NCBI GenBank assembly: GCA_945876405.1
Contig: CAMCOJ010000191.1
Coordinates: 1-5,090, forward strand
Origin: an uncultured Ruminococcus sp.
GTDB lineage: Bacteria > Bacillota > Clostridia > Oscillospirales > Ruminococcaceae
DNA length: 5,090 bases
Direction of reading: 5' to 3'
The position numbers and the translations under genes were made by a program. Positions 1 through 4,023 of this stretch are shown piece after piece (position 1 is the stretch's first letter; each line of letters opens with the position of its first letter). Under the pieces are notes generated by a model, which worked only from the letters and a program-made list of their open reading frames with translations, had not been told where the DNA came from and searched no databases.

Positions 1-377
1 CAATGGAGAAAAGTTATTCCCAGACCAATGATTACTCTCTGGTTGTTACAGTAGAATACGGAAAGAAAACGTTTCTTTTTGCCGGCGATGCTGAAAAGAA
101 ACGTATCGAAGAACTTACACAGCAGCTGCCGGAACGCAGAAAAGGCTATGATCTTGTGAAGATGCCGCATCACGGCGTTGCGGAAAACAATACTGATAAA
201 TTTATAGACTTCACTGACCCGGAGTATGCGGTAATTACATGTTCGAAGAAGGAACCAGCGGACGAGGAGACTATAAGCCTGCTTGAGGAGAATAAAACAG
301 AAATATTTTACACGTACAACGGGAATCTGACGTTTTCATGTGACGGGTATAGCATAACATATACACAGGGAGACTGA
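1..377 (+). CDS. Metallo-beta-lactamase-fold protein, ComEC/Rec2 C-terminal-like (5' end missing)
   Basis: This is the last ~124 codons of a gene that enters from the left edge. The ATG at position 3 lies inside the fold and is probably an internal Met, not the start. The visible part holds the second half of a metallo-beta-lactamase fold. A segment reading NDYSLVV is followed by two strands and LFAGDAE (residues 25-31 from that Met), whose Asp is a family metal ligand. KMPHHG (residues 53-58) follows, where the first His of HHG is the next ligand. The usual HxHxDH motif would lie upstream of the window. This pattern is typical of the hydrolase domain of ComEC/Rec2 DNA-uptake proteins and of the many stand-alone ComEC-like hydrolases in Firmicutes. 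The missing N-terminus prevents deciding between a full membrane ComEC and a stand-alone protein. The gene ends with TGA, and a hairpin terminator follows about 100 bases later. Confidence 0.75.
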   Translation, partial: MEKSYSQTNDYSLVVTVEYGKKTFLFAGDAEKKRIEELTQQLPERRKGYDLVKMPHHGVAENNTDKFIDFTDPEYAVITCSKKEPADEETISLLEENKTEIFYTYNGNLTFSCDGYSITYTQGD

Positions 378-478
378 CATGCAGTCCGATGTTTCCCATA
401 TGGCTGCTCCTTTATACTTTTGAGATTTTATAATGTGCCTTCATAATTTTTGTTTGGGATTGCCGTTGATAAAGAAAT

Positions 479-520
479 AAAAAACTGCACGGATTAACTT
501 AATAACCCGTGCAGTTTTTT
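479..520. terminator. Bidirectional intrinsic terminator
   Basis: An eight-base-pair GC-containing stem (CTGCACGG at 485-492 with CCGTGCAG at 507-514) is extended by an A-run at 479-484 pairing with a T-run at 515-520. The loop is about 14 bases. Read rightward, the stem ends in six Ts, and read leftward it also ends in six Ts. It lies between the convergent 3' ends of the hydrolase gene (377) and the rubrerythrin gene (538), so it most likely ends transcripts from both sides. The remainder of the 378-537 gap shows no gene or other structure. Confidence 0.9.
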
Positions 521-537
521 ATTACTATGAAGACAGA

Positions 538-1125
538 TTAACCGAAGTATCTGTCGAGGAGACCCTTGAGAGCCTTGCCGTGTCTTGCTTCGTCTCTTGC
601 CATCTCGTGAACTGTGTCGTGGATAGCGTCGAGGTTGTTCTTCTTTGCGCACTTAGCAAGTTCTGTCTTGCCTGCTGTTGCACCGAATTCACATTCAACT
701 CTCCATGCGAGGTTCTTCTTTGTTGAAGCTGTCATATTGCTTTCGAGTTCTGAACCGAGGAGTTCAGCAAACTTTGCAGCATGTTCAGCTTCTTCATAAG
801 CAGCCTTTTCCCAGTAAGCAGCAACTTCAGGATAACCTTCGCGTGCAGCAACTCTTGCCATGCAGAGGTACATACCAACTTCTGAGCATTCGCCGTCGAA
901 GTTTGCCTTGAGCTGGTCGAAGATGAACTTCTTGTCTTCATCGCTTATATCGCTGTTGTTCTTTACTGTTGAAGCGTACACACCAAATTCGTGTTCTGCT
1001 GCAAGAGCAATTTCGCCTTCAACCTTATTGAATTTTTCGCCCTTTACGTGGCAAACCGGACATTCTGCCGGTGGTTCATTTCCTTCGTGTACATATCCGC
1101 ATACTGGACAAACCCATTTAACCAT
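538..1125 (-). CDS. rbr: Reverse rubrerythrin (rubredoxin domain N-terminal, diiron domain C-terminal)
   Basis: A 195-residue non-haem iron peroxidase of the cytoplasm that reduces hydrogen peroxide, and in some clostridia O2, with electrons from NAD(P)H or rubredoxin partners. Residues 1-35 form a rubredoxin-type FeS4 domain with CPVCGY (C6, C9) and CPVC (C22, C25). Residues ~40-195 form a ferritin-like four-helix bundle with likely diiron ligands E79, E112xxH115, E144 or E146, and E179xxH182. The domain order is the opposite of classical rubrerythrin and matches the 'reverse rubrerythrin' of clostridia such as Clostridium acetobutylicum, where these genes are strongly PerR-repressed. The start is supported by AGGAGG at 1135-1140, nine bases from the ATG. 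It lies 27 bases downstream of perR on the same strand with no promoter visible in the gap, so the two are probably cotranscribed. The bidirectional hairpin at 479-520 closes the operon. Function assignment is firm; the physiological electron donor is not shown. Confidence 0.95.
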   Translation of the reverse strand: MVKWVCPVCGYVHEGNEPPAECPVCHVKGEKFNKVEGEIALAAEHEFGVYASTVKNNSDISDEDKKFIFDQLKANFDGECSEVGMYLCMARVAAREGYPEVAAYWEKAAYEEAEHAAKFAELLGSELESNMTASTKKNLAWRVECEFGATAGKTELAKCAKKNNLDAIHDTVHEMARDEARHGKALKGLLDRYFG

Positions 1126-1134
1126 TTTAAAATT

Positions 1135-1140
1135 CCTCCT
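1135..1140 (-). promoter_or_regulatory. Ribosome binding site of rubrerythrin
   Basis: A perfect AGGAGG on the minus strand, nine bases before the ATG at 1125. It fits the high expression expected of an anaerobe's rubrerythrin and is stronger than the AAAGGAAG site in front of perR. The enzyme may therefore be translated more than the regulator from the shared mRNA (inference). Confidence 0.8.
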
Positions 1141-1152
1141 GAAAAAATAGTG

Positions 1153-1542
1153 TTATTTGTTATTCTCTGAAAGACATTCTTTGCATTTGCCAAAGAACTG
1201 AAGCTTGTATTCGTCAATTATTCCTGAAAATGTTGCTGATGCATTTTTTACTACTTTTTCATCCGGGACATAGTCCATGTCAATTACATTTCCGCAAACT
1301 CTGCATATGAAATGCGTGTGCGGATGAATGAATCCGTCAAAATGATCAGGTCCGTTCTCTGTTGAAATCTTCAGTATAGTTCCGTTTTCAGCGAGAAGGG
1401 AAAGGTTGCGGTAAACTGTTCCGAGACTTATGTTCGGAAAGGAATCCCTTACACTTTCATATACCATATCTGCTGTCGGATGATCTCTTCGGCTCTGAAG
1501 ATCTTTCAGAATGCATTCGCGCTGTCGTGAATACTTGACCAT
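1153..1542 (-). CDS. perR: PerR, peroxide-sensing Fur-family repressor
   Basis: A 129-residue Fur-family regulator: winged helix (about residues 1-65) followed by a metal-binding dimerisation domain. Compared from memory with Bacillus subtilis PerR, every key residue lines up with a constant offset of 16. The regulatory Fe/Mn site is H21, D69, H75, H77 and D88 (H37, D85, H91, H93, D104 in B. subtilis). The structural zinc site is C80, C83, C120 and C123. Asp at 88 rather than Glu is the PerR-type residue, so Fur, Zur and Nur are unlikely. In PerR, peroxide oxidises the regulatory-site histidines when iron is bound, releasing DNA. The start is fixed: an in-frame stop lies five codons upstream, and AAAGGAAG (1548-1555) sits five bases before the ATG. 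The N-terminus is thus 16 residues shorter than in B. subtilis. It is the first gene of an operon with rubrerythrin and probably represses itself through the dyad at 1557-1581. Confidence 0.93.
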   Translation of the reverse strand: MVKYSRQRECILKDLQSRRDHPTADMVYESVRDSFPNISLGTVYRNLSLLAENGTILKISTENGPDHFDGFIHPHTHFICRVCGNVIDMDYVPDEKVVKNASATFSGIIDEYKLQFFGKCKECLSENNK

Positions 1543-1556
1543 GCAATCTTCCTTTC

Positions 1557-1581
1557 AATATTAGTAATAATTACTGTTATT
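1557..1581. promoter_or_regulatory. Probable PerR operator (Per box)
   Basis: A dyad centred on position 1569. The core AGTAAT-A-ATTACT (1563-1575) is a perfect 6-1-6 inverted repeat, and after two mismatched positions on each side another four base pairs match (AATA/TATT). The inner TAAT-N-ATTA agrees with the B. subtilis Per box TTATAATNATTATAA, while the outer positions diverge. It lies just downstream of the -10 element of the perR promoter, over the predicted start site (about 1574-1576), where bound PerR would block transcription. Assignment to PerR is inferred from site shape and the adjacent gene. Confidence 0.65.
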
Positions 1582-1610
1582 AGTATATCATCATAAATTA
1601 CAAATGTCAA
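1582..1610 (-). promoter_or_regulatory. Sigma-A promoter of perR-rubrerythrin operon
   Basis: On the minus strand, TTGACA (complement of 1605-1610) and TATACT (complement of 1582-1587) are separated by exactly 17 bases. The -35 is perfect and the -10 is five of six. Transcription would begin near 1575, giving a leader of about 33 bases before the perR ATG. Promoter strength this high fits a gene set normally held down by a repressor. T-runs on the plus strand at 1615-1630 form an A-rich UP-like region directly upstream. Confidence 0.85.
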
Positions 1611-1614
1611 CCCC

Positions 1615-1650
1615 TTTTTAAAATTTTTTTCGGATATTTTTCTCTTTTTT
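1615..1650. other. Phased A/T-tracts upstream of the perR promoter
   Basis: Four T-runs on the plus strand (1615-1619, 1624-1630, 1637-1641, 1645-1650) have centres near 1617, 1627, 1639 and 1647, so they repeat about once per helical turn. Such phasing normally bends DNA. On the minus strand the first two occupy the place of an UP element (roughly -40 to -55). The block also separates the two divergent promoters. The pattern is seen directly; curvature and promoter stimulation are inferred. Confidence 0.5.
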
Positions 1651-1669
1651 ATTATACTAAGGTGATAAA

Positions 1670-1690
1670 GTTATAACCTAATTCTATAAC
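1670..1690. promoter_or_regulatory. Candidate operator: GTTATA-N9-TATAAC dyad
   Basis: A 6-bp inverted repeat with a nine-base spacer. An additional outer pair (GATAA at 1664-1668 and TTATC at 1694-1698) can be aligned through an asymmetric internal loop. It lies about 20 bases upstream of the -35 of the ligase promoter, a usual place for an activator or a co-repressor. The region is AT-rich, so a chance dyad is possible, and no regulator gene in the window obviously matches it. Confidence 0.3.
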
Positions 1691-1699
1691 TCATTATCG

Positions 1700-1728
1700 T
1701 TAATACATATTGGACAAGTAGGTATTAA
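1700..1728. promoter_or_regulatory. Candidate operator: TTAATAC-N15-GTATTAA dyad across the -35
   Basis: Perfect 7-bp arms at 1700-1706 and 1722-1728 flank the -35 hexamer at 1711-1716. A protein bound here would cover the RNA polymerase -35 contact, as repressors do. Only sequence symmetry supports it. Confidence 0.3.
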
Positions 1729-1739
1729 AGGTGTATAAT
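1711..1739 (+). promoter_or_regulatory. Sigma-A promoter of the ligase-oxidoreductase operon
   Basis: TGGACA (1711-1716, five of six to consensus) and a perfect TATAAT (1734-1739) are 17 bases apart. The predicted start near 1746 gives a leader of about 47 bases before the ligase ATG. It is the best rightward promoter in the divergent intergenic region and does not overlap the perR promoter. Confidence 0.8.
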
Positions 1740-1778
1740 AAAAACATCGAAAGAAAACCTATTAATCTAGTAGACAAT

Positions 1779-1783
1779 GGAGG
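1779..1783 (+). promoter_or_regulatory. Ribosome binding site that fixes the ligase start
   Basis: GGAGG ends nine bases before the ATG at 1793. A TTG in the same frame at 1787 is only three bases from it, too close for initiation, so the ATG at 1793 is the start. Confidence 0.85.
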
Positions 1784-1792
1784 TAATTGATT

Positions 1793-3139
1793 ATGAGCAG
1801 CACAAGAGATGTTAATAATAAATACTGGGATGAGAAACTTGAAACAATGCCGAGAGCTGAACTTGAGAAAAAGCAACTTGAGGATCTTAAGGAGATAGTT
1901 AAGTTTGCATATGAAAATTCACCTTATTACAAGCGTTCATTTGATGAAGCCGGAGTAAAGCCTGAGGATATAAAAACTCTTTCAGATATTCAGAAGTTCC
2001 CGTTCATCAATAAAACAACTCAGCGTGACACGCAGGGTGTAGGTTCATTCCTCGGTGAACTTGCGGCTGTTCCGGAAGAAGATGTTGTGTTTATTTCAAC
2101 TTCATCAGGTTCAACAGGTGTTCCTACAATGAGTCCGTTTACCAAGAAGGACTTTGATGAATTTCAGGATACTGAAAGCCGCTGGTTCTGGCAGGTTGGA
2201 ATGAGACCAAATGACAGATACGTTCATGCCCTTAACTTTTCACTTTACGTTGGAGGACCTGACGTAATCGGTGCACAGAATCTTGGTGCGTTATGTATCT
2301 GGGGCGGCACACTTCCGAGCGAAAGACTTCTCTTTATACTAAAAACATATCAGCCGACTATAATATGGACAAGCCCTTCATATGCATGGCAGCTTGGTGA
2401 AAAGGCTAAGAAGGCTGGTATCGATCCTAAGAAGGATCTTTCAATCAGAAAAATTATTGTTGCAGGCGAACTTGGAGGTTCAATTGAAGCAACAAGAAAG
2501 GCTATTGAAGATCTCTGGGGTGCGGAAGTTTATGACTTCTACGGACTTTCAGATATATTCGGTGCATGTGCCGCACACTGTGAATATCACGACGGACTTC
2601 ACATTGCAGAAAACCACATTCTTGTTGAAACAGTGGATATTCATACAGGTGAGATTCTCCCTCCTGGTGAGGTCGGTGAACTTGTATTCACAACACTCCG
2701 CAAGCATGCAAGACAACTTATTCGTTTCAGAACAGGCGATATCGGACGCATTGACCAGACTCCGTGCAAGTGCGGCAGAACACACGGCAGAATTTACATC
2801 AATGGCAGAAAGGACGACATGTTCATCGTTTCAGCTGTTAATGTATTCCCGAGTGATATCGAAGCAGTTATCCGTAACCTTGACGGCATAACAGGTGAAT
2901 ATCTCATCCGTGTATTTGAAAAGGACTTCACATGCAAGTACGCAGTTGAAATAGAAAAGAACGCAGACAACAAGGCTTCTGATGAAGAAGTTGCTCAGAG
3001 AGTTTCCGATGCTCTTAAGGCAAGAATCGGCGTTAAACCTGCAAATGTGGTTGTTCACCCTGACGGCGGACTTGACACACGTTCAGAACATAAGTCAAGA
3101 AGAATAATTGACGAGAGAAAGCTCGACTATAATATCTGA
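1793..3139 (+). CDS. paaK: PaaK-family phenylacetate-CoA ligase-like (AMP-forming acid:CoA ligase)
   Basis: A 448-residue cytoplasmic adenylating enzyme that joins a carboxylic acid to CoA using ATP (products AMP and PPi). Length and motifs match the PaaK branch of the ANL superfamily. The N-terminus has the family's YWDEKLETM and ENSPYYKRSF patterns. The ATP loop SSGSTGVPT is at 104-112, YDFYGLSD at 247-254 (the aromatic-G-x-T/S-E/D motif), RTGDIGR at 313-319, and the hinge GRKDDMF at 338-344. The C-terminal EHKSRRIID (432-440) holds K434, probably the catalytic lysine of the thioester/adenylation domain. PaaK homologues act on phenylacetate, but related clostridial and archaeal members serve indoleacetate or other acids, so the substrate is open. 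It is first in the rightward operon, followed after 78 bases by a ferredoxin-dependent 2-oxoacid oxidoreductase. That pairing points to CoA-thioester supply for that enzyme. The start is the ATG placed by GGAGG at 1779-1783. No lesion or odd codon use was noticed. Confidence 0.9.
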   Translation: MSSTRDVNNKYWDEKLETMPRAELEKKQLEDLKEIVKFAYENSPYYKRSFDEAGVKPEDIKTLSDIQKFPFINKTTQRDTQGVGSFLGELAAVPEEDVVFISTSSGSTGVPTMSPFTKKDFDEFQDTESRWFWQVGMRPNDRYVHALNFSLYVGGPDVIGAQNLGALCIWGGTLPSERLLFILKTYQPTIIWTSPSYAWQLGEKAKKAGIDPKKDLSIRKIIVAGELGGSIEATRKAIEDLWGAEVYDFYGLSDIFGACAAHCEYHDGLHIAENHILVETVDIHTGEILPPGEVGELVFTTLRKHARQLIRFRTGDIGRIDQTPCKCGRTHGRIYINGRKDDMFIVSAVNVFPSDIEAVIRNLDGITGEYLIRVFEKDFTCKYAVEIEKNADNKASDEEVAQRVSDALKARIGVKPANVVVHPDGGLDTRSEHKSRRIIDERKLDYNI

Positions 3140-3154
3140 TAAAATAAACGATCT

Positions 3155-3202
3155 AATGACCTTTTCGTTCACTGTCTGATTACATGGGATGAAAAGGTCA
3201 TT
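3155..3202 (+). terminator. Intercistronic hairpin between ligase and gamma-subunit genes (attenuator or mRNA-stabilising stem)
   Basis: AATGACCTTTTC (3155-3166) is perfectly complementary to GAAAAGGTCATT (3191-3202). Four more pairs including two G-U wobbles extend the stem inward, leaving a loop of about 16 bases. Only four Ts follow (3201-3204), then ACGGAGG, so it is a weak terminator at best and ends four bases before the next ribosome binding site, which stays unpaired. It may lower read-through into the oxidoreductase genes or protect the 3' end of a processed ligase message. The hairpin is seen directly; its role is inferred. Confidence 0.65.
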
Positions 3203-3217
3203 TTACGGAGGTACGAT

Positions 3218-3736
3218 ATGAAAGAAATATTATGGCTTGGCAGAGGTGGTCAGGGAGCATTTACTGCCGCAAAGCTGCTTGGGGCTGCATTCTCTTCAAA
3301 GGATGAAAACAACTATGCACTTGCGTTTCCATCCTTCGGACCGGAACGAAGGGGTGCGCCGGTACGTGCATTTACCAAGCTCGACAGCAGAGTTGTTTCA
3401 GACAGGAGTGAAACTGAAAAGGCTGATTATATAATTATACTTGATGATACTCTCTATAATGAATCACTGAAAAATCTACTTAAAGATGATGGCAGAGTAA
3501 TTATTAATTCAAAATCAGAATACGGAAAATCCAGTCTGTCAGTTGATGCTGACGGAATTGCAGAAAAATTCAGACTGCCGACAGTCAATACAGTGATGCT
3601 CGGAGTTTTTTCAGCTGTTTCCGGAATTGTTTCTGCTGAAGACATCAGCTCGGCAATTGATGGCTATATGCCTGAAAAAATACGTGAAAAAAACAAACAG
3701 GCTGTTCTTGCGGCATATGAGGAGGCATTAAAATGA
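3218..3736 (+). CDS. porC: 2-oxoacid:ferredoxin oxidoreductase, gamma subunit
   Basis: A 172-residue cytoplasmic subunit of the pyruvate/2-oxoisovalerate/indolepyruvate ferredoxin oxidoreductase family. These enzymes interconvert a 2-oxo acid plus CoA with an acyl-CoA plus CO2, passing two electrons to ferredoxin. The gamma domain is identified by GRGGQG at residues 8-13 right after the first strand, by FPSFGPERRGAPVRAF at about 38-53, and by the DYIIILDD strand near 70-77. The length is a little under the usual 180-190. GGAGG (3207-3211) lies six bases before the ATG. The stop overlaps the start of the delta gene by four bases (ATGA at 3733-3736), so the two are translationally coupled. The por symbol marks the subunit type, not proof that pyruvate is the substrate. 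The ligase upstream argues for an aryl or branched 2-oxo acid. Confidence 0.9.
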   Translation: MKEILWLGRGGQGAFTAAKLLGAAFSSKDENNYALAFPSFGPERRGAPVRAFTKLDSRVVSDRSETEKADYIIILDDTLYNESLKNLLKDDGRVIINSKSEYGKSSLSVDADGIAEKFRLPTVNTVMLGVFSAVSGIVSAEDISSAIDGYMPEKIREKNKQAVLAAYEEALK

Positions 3737-4023
3737 AACCGTATCTGAGGGAGAAAAAAGTATTCGGATTTGATGATGTACCGGAGGACACATCTTTTGA
3801 GGCCGGATATCTTGTTACGAAAAACAGTGGATGGAGAAGCATAAGACCGGTTATAGATACAGAAAAATGTATTGGCTGTATGCAGTGTTATCTGTACTGT
3901 CCGGATGGTGTGATAAGCATCGAAGAAAAGAAGGCTGTGGTCGACTACGATTTCTGCAAGGGATGCGGAATTTGTTCTAAGATATGTAAACTTAATGCTG
4001 TCAGAATGGAGGCGGAAAAATAA
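3733..4023 (+). CDS. porD: 2-oxoacid:ferredoxin oxidoreductase, delta subunit (2x[4Fe-4S] ferredoxin)
   Basis: A 96-residue bacterial-type ferredoxin subunit that carries electrons between the TPP/FeS catalytic subunits and external ferredoxin. Two CxxCxxCxxxC motifs are present, C46-C49-C52-C56 and C75-C78-C81-C85, binding two [4Fe-4S] clusters. The pattern GWRSIRPVID before the first cluster and CYLYCPDGVI after it is typical for the delta subunit of four-subunit enzymes. The second motif ends in C-K instead of the usual C-P. The ribosome site GGAGG (3721-3725) lies inside the end of the gamma gene. The TAA stop overlaps the ATG of the alpha gene by one base (TAATG at 4021-4025). These overlaps fit an operon making the subunits in fixed ratio. 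Confidence 0.92.
   Translation: MKPYLREKKVFGFDDVPEDTSFEAGYLVTKNSGWRSIRPVIDTEKCIGCMQCYLYCPDGVISIEEKKAVVDYDFCKGCGICSKICKLNAVRMEAEK

Noticed and set aside
860..1150. Plus-strand open frame of 96 codons opposite rubrerythrin
   Set aside because: The minus-strand rubrerythrin is unmistakable, and this frame has low-complexity Ser/Leu/Phe-rich content typical of an antisense shadow.
1787..1792. TTG start giving two extra residues on the ligase
   Set aside because: Only three bases separate it from GGAGG; the ATG at 1793 has normal spacing of nine.
1740..1792. Riboswitch or T-box leader before the ligase
   Set aside because: The predicted leader is only about 47 bases and shows no strong stem, T-box sequence or terminator.
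2382..2891. Plus-strand open frame of 169 codons inside the ligase gene in another frame
   Set aside because: It is wholly nested in the conserved ligase, has no ribosome site of note and no recognisable motif.
3108..3133. Possible internal promoter TTGACG ... TATAAT at the 3' end of the ligase gene
   Set aside because: The spacer is only 14 bases and both hexamers lie in conserved coding sequence (IID and DYN), so they are probably codon coincidence. It would deserve a look if RNA data showed a start near 3140.
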